The notes beneath the pieces were generated by a model. The model saw only the letters and a program-made list of their open reading frames with translations. It searched no databases and had not been told where the DNA came from. From Brachyhypopomus gauderio (lineage: Eukaryota > Chordata > Actinopteri > Gymnotiformes > Hypopomidae): a stretch of DNA of 64,000 nucleotides. The stretch lies in NCBI RefSeq assembly GCF_052324685.1, contig NW_027506974.1, positions 62,501-126,500 on the forward strand, in the 5' to 3' direction. A program made the translations under genes and the position numbers. Positions 47,040-59,600 of this stretch are shown here, piece by piece (the stretch's first letter is position 1; each line of letters starts with the position of its first letter).

Positions 47040-48170
47040 GTTTGCTATAAATTTCATCCAAAAGCTAAATATCCCTAAGTTTTAGTGTATTTAAGTACAG
47101 CAAAAAACCTGCATAAAGTACATGCACATGTAGAGTGTAGAATTTTGCTGGGTAGTCAAAAGTTCAAAACATCTATGTAATGAAAAGTTGGACTAACCAA
47201 GAAGATTCTAACTGCAATGTGCAATGTTCTTCTTGTGATGCAAAGTTAAAGCAACAGTTTAATCTTTAACTGTGCACTGCTCATTTAGTTGTTGGTGACA
47301 CATTAAATAAAAGCCCCTACAGTCACATAATGTAAATGACCTAAATTATTCACATGGTCAGATCAAGGTCCAAGATGAAATTGGCCATCACTCAGTATAA
47401 TGTTATTGCATAGTTGTATTACACTTTGCTCTCTGTCCTGTAACTCCACAATCACTGTTATTTTATGCATTCAACACAACACAAAAATATTATACAAATG
47501 TATTACATAAAATATTTTTAAAATATTAAATAAATTATAAAATAATAATTTTTATATTATATCAATAATATATCAATTATTTAATATATACAATTATTAC
47601 ATATTTTACAAATGTTATACATAAATATTGTCTTTGCATCACTGAGCCATTGATACCTTGTACAATTTATGGGACATCTCTAGTGAAATATAAACAACCA
47701 GTCCCAACTATCATAAAGGGAAGAAAGACTATGCAACAAAGTGGTTCAGAGTTGCAGTATTCAGCCAAAGAGAGAGCGAGAGAGAGAGAGAAAATCCAAA
47801 TTAACTGTCAAAAATATATTTACTCAGTTTAAATTCACTACATAGATGGAGATACACTCACATTTTTGTTCAATTTCCATTCACTTGAAATATACTTAGA
47901 TCTAAGTAGGCAGACTCAAATGTCATAAAATCTTTAAAAAGATTTTTTTTAACATTAAACACTGAAAGTAGCTTTCACAATTTAAACAGTTATAATCCAA
48001 AAACAATTCAAATACATTTTTTTTTCAAAAAACATTTTTTTGATTACCATTCTTGTGCTAGTCTAAATTAATTTCTCACAAAATAACCATAAACCTCCTT
48101 CAGCTTTTGCTGTTAGGATGAAAGTAGTGGAGGTAAGGTCATGAGATGTGCTGAGATGTGGTGTCCCACA
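47040..48170. other. A/T-rich spacer, probably includes the crem 3' UTR
   Basis: No coding exon is seen. The stretch next to 48171 must contain 3' UTR of crem transcripts ending in the distal bZIP exon. No confident polyadenylation site was chosen. Confidence 0.4.
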
Positions 48171-48171
48171 C

Positions 48172-48316
48172 CTAACTGGACTTTCCAGCATAGATTTCTT
48201 TCAGGTACTGTAGCTCATCGAAGAGCTTCTTGTTTTGCACCTCCAGCATTGTAAGGCGTGTCTCTAGGCAGCGTATATACTCTCTCTTCCTACGGCGACA
48301 CTCTTTAGCCGCCTCC
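48172..48316 (-). CDS. crem: second bZIP (DBD II) terminal exon of crem
   Basis: Alternative last exon spliced after ...MKNR. It encodes EAAKECRRRKREYIRCLETR, then a leucine zipper ending in EIYAGKSS and stop. The acceptor is 'gtgcttttgcag'. The EAAKECRRRK and EVQNKKL signatures match the DBD II exon of mammalian CREM, which chooses between two bZIP exons. Using it gives a 242-aa protein, or a 110-aa ICER. Confidence 0.9.
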
Positions 48317-48580
48317 CTGCAAAAGCACAAGCGACAAATGCAACATACCACATTCACTGACTCCAGAACAGTGCAGGAGACATGCTTTCTAACACCACCA
48401 ACAGATGCAGGCACAAAAGGTCTTCAACACACAGAATTACACACATGAGGCAACCATGGCCTTTTCTGGCTGTTGCGAACAGTAGTTAAACAAGAAGTAT
48501 AAAGCACCTTTGCCCAGATGCTTGCAGTAGCCTGCAACGAGGAGTCTCTTTAATGTCTGGCCTAAAATGGCCTTTCACTA

Positions 48581-48722
48581 TTAAATTTTGTGACAGTAAA
48601 GGTCCTTTAGGGCCTTAAGTTCTTCGATGAGCATCTTGTTTTGATTTTCAAGCACAGCAACCCGATTTTCGAGACATTTGACATACTCTTTCTTCTTCCG
48701 ACGGCACTCCCGGGCAGCTTCC
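48581..48722 (-). CDS. crem: first bZIP (DBD I) terminal exon of crem
   Basis: Encodes EAARECRRKKKEYVKCLENR, then the zipper AVLENQNKMLIEELKALKDL, ending YCHKI and stop. The acceptor is 'tgtcgcttccag'. It lies 264 bp before the DBD II exon in transcription order and carries its own stop codon, as in mammals. Confidence 0.93.
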
Positions 48723-51700
48723 CTGGAAGCGACAACAAAGACGCCCTGTGAGCATTTCCATGTCTGTTTTGACTTCCAGAGTCAAGGCAGAAAATAAACT
48801 AGCCATTCAGCAAGCCAATCAAGTGCATGTGGAGCAAAATGTGTCAAAGGGAATGTGAGGGTCAGAATTGTCATAACTTATGTACATGTATTAATCAAAT
48901 GTTAATAATAAATGTACTTTTTTCTCTGTCTACTTTTAATATACAACTATATTATTAAATTTTCTGAACAAAGGTACAGTCAAACTGGCAAATTTATCTG
49001 GTTTGGTAAAGAGCAACTGTATTATGCACCTCTCTAGCTGGAAACCTGTGTACTAGGTTTGCTTAATCTACACCAGATTTAAATGTGTGCTATTCTTCAC
49101 CTACCGAAGGAAACTTATTTATGTTTTATTAAAGACTGCCGTTCCGTTTTAGCAAAGCACTCTGAAACCATACTGGGACTCTGAGTATTCTCAGTTGAGC
49201 AAGATTTAACCTTAATGGTTCTGACCAGCATTGTTATCCAAGAGCACTAGACAGTACAGTACTAATATCCATCAGCCTGTTTAGATCTGGATCCTGCCAA
49301 CACAAATCAAACACTGATTCTGTAAGAAATGAAAAGCAAAGAACTTTCCAGCTCATTACATGATATTCTGACATTAGGACACTGAAGCTAACACAACTCA
49401 AATCATTTTTTTGCAGCTTTCTTGATTGAACACTATTTCCATTCTGTGTGTCAAAAACAGATACCTTGGGATCTGTAACTAACAGTTATTTGTTGTTTGA
49501 ATGTCCCTTCCTTTGACATTTTATTAACATGCAAAATAAAAACTGCCACATTGCAGGGAAGTGAATAGGCTGTTTCATCAAATTCTAATTTGCAATTTTC
49601 CCACACACAGATTAGGCAGACAGACAGACAGACAAACAGAAAGATCTTAAATCAATAACAAATGTAAATTGTGCTACAAATGACTGCACACTCTATAGGT
49701 AATTCTTAAGATATTTGCATTTGTTTTATCTAAAATAAAAGATCTCTCATAGTTCCACCCATCCCCCAAGTCTAGCCTTTTTGTATCTCAAGAGATGAGA
49801 TAGACGAAATAAAGGAATAAGTAGTTATGGGAATTGGCATGTTCTAAAAAAAAAAAAAATCTCTTCTCATACAAAGAAATACAGATATAAAGAGATACAA
49901 CAATAGTAAAGTCATTTCTGTTTACATGTTTACAATTATTTAAATCTCTTGTTTCATTACTATCTGAAATTAAGCTACAACAATATTTCATAAAGATGAC
50001 TTAAAATGATAAATGCACAACATGACCGCACAATAGTTTTTAAAAGTTTGGTTTCTCTAGTTCAGGAAAAACTGGAACAAAGAAGAAAAAACAACAAAAA
50101 TAGAGTGCATTGGCTTTTTTTTAAACATCATGAAATAAAACTTTTGACTTATAGCAGTACAGACATCTTTAAAAAGTGACGAGTAAGTCCACATAGATGG
50201 AGAGGAGACAGAAACCGTAGAGAGTTTATGTTAGTGAAATACATGCAGGATGTGTTAAAGATAATTTGAGTACACAACCTGCTTTAAATATTATGCAAAT
50301 AGATGATTAGGTACAAGCTGACAGTTGCAATGGGCTAAAATCTTTATATTGCAGTGGGTGGGGGTGTGTATATACATACACACACTCACACACACACACA
50401 CACACTTCTCAGGAGGTTAAGTATAGGAATGGAGCAAATATGGTACCTGTTCTTCATCAGCCGGAGCTCCCTCTTCCTCGAGGCGTCCTCAGCTAGTTGC
50501 TGAGGGCTGTGCAGGGATCCTGGAGAGCTGGTCATCACTACACCCTGTGGGAGACTGGAGGTGGGTGAACACATCTGATACGCAGACATATCGCCTGTAG
50601 CAGCTGGAGTAACACGCACACACACACGCACACACACACACACAGATACACAAAAACATAAACAATTTGCATTTTAGTTCATTTGCACAATTCAAATGAT
50701 CTTCAAGTCAATTTATTTTTATATCTGAGTGCCTATCCTGATATGTATCTAATAATAGAATTACAAATAGCCTACATTTAGTGTTTTAATGGGGAGGCCT
50801 TTCCTTCGATCATACCAACGCGATATTTGTAAATTAAGGTTAGCTTACTGGAAATAGCATAGAACTGGGATATATCTGTCAAAAATAACAATAAAACTAT
50901 CCAAAGTCACAGTGCGAAATGTTATGGCTTTGATGGTCTTTAGGTTATATTACATTTTATATAGTAATTTTAATCTTGTCAGTTCCATTATTCCTATCTT
51001 ATTCACTGTGTAGTGAAGCATCACCAAAACAATCAATGATGTCATTTAAACCACGTCAGTGCTATTTCTGGGTCCCTATAAATTGATGCAGAGCAATAAG
51101 GCCATCTGAGGTCAAGAGGTTGTTTCTTACACAGAAACATCTCTCTATTGCATATTATGTTACACATACTTAAAGATGTTCTAGTATTCTATCTTTATCA
51201 AGCAAGTATAGATGACCATAAATAATGAAACACAAGCATGCTTATAAAAATGGTAAGACTTAAGCCTTCTTGTGAATAAAACCCTAAATACCTGGAAGGA
51301 TAAGAGATTACACTGAGCTGCTCTCAACTAGTAGGCTGACATTTTATTATGCATATTAGATATTTTAGTTGTGGATTTAGTCAAATGCAGATATAGTCAA
51401 ATGGATTAAATGGATTACACACTACTGAAAACTATGTGGTTTTCCAGGACTAAAGAAGCATAGCAACATTCCTACCTCGAGAACAGTTATAGCAGCCACA
51501 AACTTTGCTATTCAGTATCAAATATGCAAAACAAAGACACAACACAAGAGTACACAACTGATTCAAATCCTTAAGTCCCATCATTTTTATTTTCTGATGA
51601 TATCATTAAACCTTCAGAATGCTCTCTCCCTCTGTCTCACTGAGGTAGCAACAGTATATTATCTAACACATGATTAATCTGGCAGTGTCTTTCTCCCACA

Positions 51701-51894
51701 AAAGCAATTGCCTGTAATCACAGTATGACTCTGGACTGACGTCAGTGTACATCTTATTTGCTGTTCAGCATTTACATTTCCCTGCTGGTGTCCAATTCCA
51801 GGAAAGACAGTGACGTCAGCCAGCAGAGTGGGCAGAGCACTCAAGCATTGCACAGAGAGAGAGATAGAGAGAGATGGGGTTGGAGAGAGAGAGA

Positions 51895-51937
<43 letters not shown>

Positions 51938-54442
51938 GGGTGGAGAGAGAGAGGGAGAGAGAGAGAGAGATGGGGTGGAGAGAAAGATGAGGGTGGGGAG
52001 AGAGAGAGAGCGAGATGAGGGTGGAGAGAGAGGCAGTGAACAGAGAACAGAGCTAAAGAGGCAAGTGAGCAGGCATGAAACCACTGCTGTCAAAATATTT
52101 AATGCATTTAACTTGTGCAATTTTAAAATACTGGCAACAGATACATAGTGTAGATATGAAACTACACAACTATTCACTGCCTCTAAACAGAAATCAAAGG
52201 CTATTCACATTTTCAAATCAATTCTTCTACCCAAGCTGGAAACTTATCAAGTTGATACATGACTAGGTTCTGTGAGCACCTGGTAAGTTCTTATTTAATA
52301 ATAGAAAGCCCTCATTGTGTCTATTTAAAAATTAGGTCATTAGATAAAGAAGCCTACATTACACTCTAGGCTTTTGGGTTAAAATATTTTTCCTGATGCA
52401 TTATTCACACCTTAATATTTAAAGCAGAAAAGCAAAAAAACAAAACATACCTGACTCTGTTTCCTCTCCAATCACAGCCATGTGTAGAGAGAAACTGTTT
52501 CTCCCTCTGCCTTCAATATGTAATGCTGTCCAAACCACTAGCTATGTGTGCAATTACAATTAAAGCTATTGACATCACTATGACATCACTTGCCTCCTGA
52601 TGTAAATAACACAGGGGACATCGGAGTCATCCCTGCCGCTTCCTCTTTTCTCAGTCTTAATGCATTTGAACAGGCCATTCGACCAATCAAGCAGCATTGT
52701 AGGTGCCAATGCAAATACCACACTGTAACAAAAATCCTCCCTACACGCTGTAGAAATGTAACACTGGAATGATAGCTTTGGAGTTTTGAAATGGAAAAGG
52801 TATTTTACCCTAAACCTTTTACTAGAATGATATGTACATTTTTGGGTTTTGTGTACAACATTTACAAATATTTAAAATGTTAATATACTGTTGCTCAATA
52901 AGATAATAAAATTCCTTTATAGGGTCTCCAAGGGCATAACAAGAAAATAAATATAGAATTTAGTCTATATTTTTAACTCAAAATTTATATACAATTCCAA
53001 ATATATTCCAACCATAAATTACTGCTTGATGTGATCAAATTAAGCTTTTACCTTGGACAACCACCTTGTTGGCAGGCACGTAGTACTGCTGCGTACCACC
53101 TCCAGATTGAGCAGAGTATTGAACAATGGTAGGACCAGACTGTGGTGGGGCTCTTGAGGCCGACATGCTAAACGTTGGAAGCCCCTGCTGATTGCTGCCG
53201 ATATGTACGCCACCTTCATGTTTGAAGGCAACATGAGACCAACAAACACATTCAGAATCTTTACAAATACGTATTGTTTGCTATGTCAGAACCAGCAGAA
53301 TCAATCAATTAAGTAGTGTTTAAGATGTAAGAACTAAGAGAATTATACAATATGCTCACAGGATTATATAAAAGAACATTTTATCTGGTAGATTTTCTGA
53401 AAGACTTACGAAGTCGACTTGCATTAGCATTGAATAAGTTGGATATTGAGACACTAGCAGGAGCATCCTCTGCATCCTTTTCTCCCCTCAAAACTGCTGG
53501 TGTATCTGAAGCAAGCTCATTCAAATTTCTCCTTGAGAAAACAATACATTGTAACTTTTTCCTATCAACAATGTACATGTATGCAAGCTTTGAAAAGTCA
53601 TTCTCACCTGTAGGAGCTTCTAACATAAACCTCCCTTTTCTGCTGTGAGCCAATTTCATCCCCTCTACAAAGTTCATTTCTCAACTCAAAGGATGCTGCC
53701 TGAAAAGACATGCAATTCCTTGGCTTTTTTTACTATAAACATTAAATACTGTGGTGATCCATCAAAGAGTCTGCTTTTAATGACAGTTATATGCCATTTT
53801 ATCTTCAATAGTAGTTTCATTGTGGTTAATCTAGCTATGTTACCCTGTCACAACAGCTACAAACGTCCTAGTACAGCTGAATGCGCTTGGGGAAATGGCT
53901 CAACTGCCCTTTAGAGCATCGACGTCAGAACAGCGACGTCTGCTGGTATGCAGAAATTTTATAAGTCATAGGTTCAAAACGGTGTGGCACTGCAATCTAT
54001 ATAATTCTACAGATTTAATAGTTCGTTAAAAAGATTTTAGTCATTAAGTTGTAAATTGCTCTCTGTTGCTTCCACATTTTAATTTACAATTTTAGTTTAC
54101 AGGATGTTTTACCCCCTCTTAACAGAGCTGTGTCTGTACCTGTGTGCAAGCACTTTTCGTAATTCTGTATTAGCCTATTATATTTAATTTATTGGTATTG
54201 CATATTGGAACTAACTGCATATTTGGTATAAAATTAAGGTACAGTGCAGGAAAAAGTCAGATGTAGCCAAAAGAATATTAGCTGGTAACGAAGACACTTC
54301 CCAACATGTAAGAAAATAATTTATGTCTGACTAATTTAATTTAGATTATTTGGCTAACTAGTTATCCACCTAACTAACGTTAACCAGCTACCTGTCGACG
54401 TTTTTGGTTTTGAACCTGTCGAAAAGCACCGTCTGAATCCAT
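48581..54442 (-). CDS. crem: cAMP-responsive element modulator, bZIP transcription factor
   Basis: CREM proteins bind cAMP response elements as bZIP dimers. Exons in transcript order: 54442-54392, 53699-53608, 53531-53410, 53213-53052, 50603-50447, then 48722-48581 (DBD I, 241 aa) or 48316-48172 (DBD II). Phases close throughout. Diagnostic stretches are QSGPTIVQYSAQSGGGTQQ, LPQGVVMTSSPGSLHSPQQL and RKRELRLMKNR|EAARECRRKKKEY; the SPGSLHSPQQL block and the twin bZIP exons separate crem from creb1 and atf1. Two things are odd. The N-terminus before the kinase-inducible region is only about 30 residues, with no Q1 domain. The region itself reads REVYVRSSYRRNLNELASD where the family has RRPSYRKILNEL, so the PKA site is degenerate. 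The acceptor of exon 53213-53052 has a weak pyrimidine tract. The ATG sits in a good context (cgccATGG). Confidence 0.9.
50613..50645. repeat. TG-type tract 10 nt before a crem exon
   Basis: On the transcribed strand a TG/CG dinucleotide tract ends about 10 nt before the acceptor (ttactccag) of exon 50603-50447, which is shared by CREM and ICER mRNAs. Confidence 0.8.
51737..51744. promoter_or_regulatory. perfect CRE palindrome
   Basis: TGACGTCA, the full palindromic cAMP response element, lies in the intron after the ICER exon. A second copy is at 51811-51818. Confidence 0.45.
51811..51818. promoter_or_regulatory. second perfect CRE palindrome
   Basis: TGACGTCA lies 66 bp after the first copy and beside a long GA repeat. 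Confidence 0.45.
51856..52034. repeat. (GA)n repeat with TGGGG interruptions
   Basis: Purine-only GA dinucleotides are interrupted by 'tggggtgga'-type blocks. Open frames rich in Arg-Glu or Ser-Leu across it are artefacts. Confidence 0.9.
52451..52481 (-). CDS. crem: ICER-specific first coding exon of crem
   Basis: The minus strand has ATG followed by AVIGEETES and one base, then a CAG|GTATGT donor. Phase 1 joins exactly to exon 50603-50447, giving MAVIGEETES-AATGDMSAYQ. The mammalian inducible cAMP early repressor starts MAVTGDETD, so the match is close. ICER proteins contain little besides the bZIP and repress cAMP-induced genes, including crem itself. Predicted lengths are 109 aa (DBD I) or 110 aa (DBD II), in the normal ICER range. 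Confidence 0.82.
52482..52600 (-). promoter_or_regulatory. crem: internal ICER (P2-type) promoter with tandem CREs
   Basis: Upstream of the ICER ATG in transcription order are two TGATGTCA elements (52588-52581 and 52577-52570) three bp apart, about 90-105 bp from the ATG. A half-match (TTTACATCA) follows further upstream. Clustered cAMP autoregulatory elements at this position are the hallmark of the mammalian P2 promoter. No clear TATA box is visible. Confidence 0.65.
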
Positions 54443-54850
54443 GGCGGGGTTTGTTTCTTACTAAAAAGTAAAATGGAGTTAAACAAAAAATGTATTAGAC
54501 CGTCACAAATATCTTGTTTAAAATAAAAGTTACAGTCGTGCACTCAGCCAACCTTGCTAGCTAATTAATGGCTAGCTAGCTAAATAAGTTGGAATTATCA
54601 ATCGGCTATTTTAGCCAGCTGATTACCTAGCTAGGTTGGTTATATTAGATGCTAATCACATCTTGGTTTTTTAGTCTCCATAACAGTAGTTCTGCTAATG
54701 TGTTATATTATCATTAATTAGCTCGTTGTGTTGCTGGGCTAACGCTGCTAATTAGCCAGCTACTTCTGACGTACCTATGAGATACGTCAGGTCCTCTGTG
54801 GTGCTACGTCGTTTAACTTTAACCGTTAGTTTTCAAGACAGAGACATCAT
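54443..54850 (-). promoter_or_regulatory. crem: probable crem main promoter region
   Basis: The sequence just upstream of the first coding exon contains TGACG and CGTCA half-CREs (54768-54790). Its extent is inferred from position. Confidence 0.3.
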
Positions 54851-55258
54851 AACCTACGTAACATAAGCAAAATATTACACTTTTTTAAAAATAAAACAAT
54901 TCAAACTATAACTGGATACTTAAAAAAGATTTTAACCGTCATTTACGCAACGGTTTTAGAACGTTGTGTAATTTGATTTAAACTTGGAGTTCCAACCTTG
55001 GAATGGATAGTTGGTGAAACCACAACGAATTGGAGGGACTGGTTGGTATTCGTGGGATTGTTCATGTCTTTTAACAGTTAGTCCTCTGGCTCTGGTTCTA
55101 CTCTTAGAAGATTTTTCACCGCTTACTGCCCTCCATGCCATTCCTCCTACAAGCATACTTATTGTGTTTGAGTCCAAAAGCCACCCAAGTAACTATAAGC
55201 TTCCCCAAATTCTTGCTTTTGTGCATAATAAACACTAAGGACAATGTTCATTATTATG

Positions 55259-56625
55259 TTTATTTTTTGGTATTTCCTGAAAATACAAAACAAAACCCCA
55301 AAACATTACAAAACATTATTTAACTGAGGTGACATAGGCAGTATATATGAATAAGTAAAAAGACAATGAAAATTCGGTCAGTGATGATGCAATCTTGAGG
55401 TAACAAGCAATAAAGGTTTTTTTTTCTTAACCAAATGATTCAAATAAGTTACTGTGTCCTTGGTAGTGTTATCAAATGTTTGCATTATAAATTGCCAACA
55501 TACTCAATTTTATAATTTGCAGGTTTATATTTCAAAATGTTGTTAGCAACGATTCCTCTGTCACTCCTTCAGTTATGTTTTTAACTTAAACCTAAAAAAA
55601 ACAACACTGAAATAAGTAGGCATGCTCTCAGCACCGGTACAAAGGGTTGTTCAGCAGATCACCTAACCAATCTATATACACACAAATATGTGCATCAATT
55701 ACCTCCAGTGAGAGCATGAGAAATGATGACCCAATCAGAAGAGAAATGGATATCTGTCTTTTGAGGTGCTAAATAAAAAAATATCTGACTCCTCCTTCAA
55801 ATACGTAGTGGCAAAAGCGCAATGTGTGTGTTCCCCAGATTAAAACATATCAGGTATACTTTCAAAAATTGAAATCCTAGTTAAAACAAAAAAAGAAGAA
55901 TTTGAAAACACCTTTTTAAAAATGGGGGAAAAAAAATGCCATTAAATTTTTCTATGAAATAACAATATAGACACACTGCATTTGAGATGTCAAGTTGCTG
56001 TTTTTTTTTAACCATAATCCTTTGGATTTTTCTTCTGATAACCTTATGATTTTGTATCAACCACAGCAGGTAGATTCAGCTAGCATTGTTATTTTCAATA
56101 TATACATGCATTCAATATAGATTCCAAATACAAATCAATTCCAACTGCCTTAACTTCTTTTCACCACTTTTATGCTTCAATGCTATAAAAACTGCAAGAC
56201 AGACCACAAAACACAAGTCTGCATGAAGAGCTAGTCTTCTGATGTAAGAGATGCCGTTGAACACATATGTAATGCTAATTTAGTTGCAATGGAATGGTTC
56301 TTGTTCTCATTCCAAAGCGCACTTTCCTATGCCAACTCTCTTCAGATTCACATTATGCTTGGAAGGAAGAACCACTGGCTGGAAACACACGTGGCATCAG
56401 CCCCAACTGTAACTGTAAAATACTGGACTGTGCGGATGCATATCTACCATCTTCTGACCTGGGGAAGACAATCACACAACTGACAATGTCTCATCAAGGA
56501 CATTAACACATTTTGTGTCTCAAACACAGTGCTAGTGTATTCTAAAACACCTTATTGATATTGATATACTTGGTACTCTGAATTTGTGTTGTCAACAAAC
56601 ATGTTGTACTTACAGTGCCATCTGT
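55259..56625 (-). other. fam168b: probable 3' UTR of fam168b
   Basis: A/T-rich, gene-free sequence follows the fam168b stop. A minus-strand AATAAA at 55264-55259 is a plausible polyadenylation signal. Extent inferred. Confidence 0.45.
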
Positions 56626-59600
56626 TCACCACTGGGGGGGCACATAGCTGTAAGTGGGAGTTCCGGGGGGTCGATAGGTGGGCACAGTGACAGGGTGAGG
56701 AGCTACTGGAGTTGGGGAGTGAGTTGTTAATAAAGTTCCTGTGGTTTAAAGGAAACATAATGTGTAATGTAATCACGTAGGTGAGAGACATCTTTGTCAA
56801 ACACTATTAGCTCTTTCTTCAATATCCTTCATTATCCAAAACGATTACGAAGGAAAATAATATTTTATGCCCTCATTCTGAGGTTTCAGATTCATTTATT
56901 GTATGAGGTGCTATTAGAATAGCTAAAAAACATCAACAACGATAACCTTCTCACATACCAGCTGACATTGCCATTGTAGTGCCTGCTACCATTCCCATAG
57001 CAACGCCATTAGGACGAGGAGGTGGGATAGGCGGAGCATAAATAGCCGCTGGCATGCCATTGGGCTGAACCACTGTAGTGTGATGAATTACATGGGGCGG
57101 GGCGGCGTACAATGGTTGTGTGTAGTAAGTGCCTTGCTGCTGTGGAAAAGAAGATACATTTTGGAGAAACAAACTTACGGAGCCCGTAAGGTGACATCAT
57201 GTAAAAAATATAATAACGCATGGCCACGACTTACTAATGAGTGCGAACGCCTTACTAACGCGTGGCCACGACTTACTAACGCGTGCGAACGAGATATTTA
57301 AGGCGTGGGAACGAGATAATTAAGGCGTGGGAACGAGATACTAATGTCGCCTTTTACGCGTGGCAACAAAGTTTATTTTTTCACAGCAAAGCAAGCAGAT
57401 CCCAGGGTTGTTCGTGAACTGACTGCCAAGGAGGGGATGTACACTAACTGCCTGCCCAAGGAAGGTAAACCTGGCTTTATATAAAGTAATACTTAATTAT
57501 CTCGTTCGCACGCGTTAATTATCTCGTTCGCACGCGTTAGTAAGTTGTGGCCACGCGTTAGTAAGGCGTTCGCGCGCGTTAGTAAGTCGTGGCCACGCGT
57601 TAGTAAGGCGTTCGCACGCGTTAGTAAGTCGTGGCCACGCGTTATTATTTTTTTACATGATGTCACCTTACGGGCTCTGTACAAACTAACATATGTGCAC
57701 TGAAGAAACAATTAAGTATAGGAATTCCTTCCACCAGGGGGAGGGAGATATAGTGCCATACAAAGTTTAGCTCCAATACACACATTCAGATGTTACTGAT
57801 GGCCTTAATGGGCACACTTATTTAACCACTCACCTGAGCGTAAGGATTTTGCTGAGGATAGGAAGTCCTCACAGGGTAGACTGCAGCAGGGTAGGGGTTA
57901 GGTGATGTGGAGTAGGGGGGGACAGCACCTGTTGTTGGGGAGCAGGACATTTTGAAAGGTGTCCCTGGGGCATAACCTAGAAGGTGATTTAAAAAAAGAG
58001 ATTTCAATACATAACCTTTGTAACATTCCTATTTAAAGGTGTTACACTCATATAAGGACAAAATACTGTTTGCTTAAGAAGCTTTTAGGTTGTGTTCATT
58101 ATGCTGAAGTAATACTCTTAGGGAAATCTTAAAAGAAACATTGAGAGGTGTGTCATTTTGAGTCATGTTATATTGTCCCATGAATGCCTCCATTTTGGAA
58201 CTGAAATAAAAAGAACTCTAGATGCTGGAAGGCTGTGAAAAGCCAAATCTTGAACATCTGAGTAAGGAAGACCAGAACTCAGCACTAAAAACAGATCCTA
58301 TATGTCCAATACATTTGCCTGGTTAACACCATTATCTCATTTATTTTGTTTGCTTGTTTGTGTTTTTTAACATAAGTGTAATTTGGAATGCAAGTCACAT
58401 CTTTAACCATTTCTTATGGTACGCACATTATGGTAACACATTTACATCATTGTTTAAGTAAGTGAATGTTAAAAAGTACATCATGTTAAAATAAATCATA
58501 AAACTTACAGCATATCAATATTATAACTACTACATTACAAGATTATAGCAGGCACATCACATAATAGAAAGTGTAATACATATTAGTTTTGATCTGAAAA
58601 ACAAATTTATAATACATTTAAATACATTAAATGAAAGTCAATAAATTAAGACTATTTAGAATACATAAGGTATTTTAGGACTCTGAAAAGCCAAATTAAT
58701 TCTAAATCATTTTGGTGATGGAAACAGCAAACCTGACAACCTGTCAGTCTCAAATAGTGGGCAAAGCCTCAATATATGGTACCCAATTTAACTGTCCTTC
58801 CAGTTAATGTGGGATTAACTGCCTTGTTTAATCACAATGCTAACATCTATAATTTCACGTATTTAACATATTTTAATTTTATCTGGTTTGTTCATGTTTA
58901 GCCACTTTGTTATAGTTTAAGCTTTCTTAATTTATCTGACTTGTAATTCTTTTAACATCATTTCAATTTAATGTTTTTAAATACATCATCTAATTAATTC
59001 AAAATCTGTTCCCATAGTGGACACATCTCGATTCAAAACACAATATTAAAAACATATTCTGACAAACATAAAAACACAATCCTAAATTCTTAAAGTTCAA
59101 GTAAACCGATCATTTATATTATCTGACTGTTCCTAATGAACATTTGTGTGTCAACAATTTTTCGAAAAGCACTTGAATCATATATTAACCTGTGGTTCTA
59201 GTAACCCTGTGGTTCTAGATGGATGACACTAAAGCATCCATTTACTGAGAAGAAATGGAATGACTCAATCAGCTATTCTGTGACTTAAGCTCGTCATTGT
59301 GACAATGACCATCTTAGATGTAAAGAGAGGAATACAAAAGTGAATTGGAATGAACCATAAAAAGTACTCTTTGTTTTCTACAACTCCCCTTGTTCCCTGG
59401 GCAATAAAAACTGGAAAACAGTCAGATGATGAAACCATAGTGTACAGGCCTCAGTGAGAAGGATATGATCCACACGTGGCTTCTAACCTTTAAGAAGCTG
59501 GAGCTAAGAAGCACTGTGTGTGTTGAGAGTTTACCTGTGGGGAATGCGGGGTTGGCTCCAGGGTACATGTTTGGAGAATAGGCCGGAGCAGCTGCGGCAT

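Larger units (their letters stand above)
50646..52440. other. crem intron, simple repeats and two CREs only
   Basis: No further exon is recognised between the shared exon and the ICER exon. The stretch contains a (GA)n block at about 51856-52034 and two perfect TGACGTCA sites at 51737 and 51811. Confidence 0.5.

Noticed and set aside
48172-48722. Idea that the two bZIP exons belong to two different genes (creb1 and atf1)
   Set aside because: They share one upstream exon (ending MKNR), and the exon pair matches the known DBD I/DBD II pair of CREM.
54956-55177. Minus-strand frame of about 73 codons between crem and fam168b
   Set aside because: It has no ATG at its annotated start (TTG), no recognisable family and no clear splice sites. 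The peptide composition is protein-like, so it may deserve a search, but I cannot support it as a gene.
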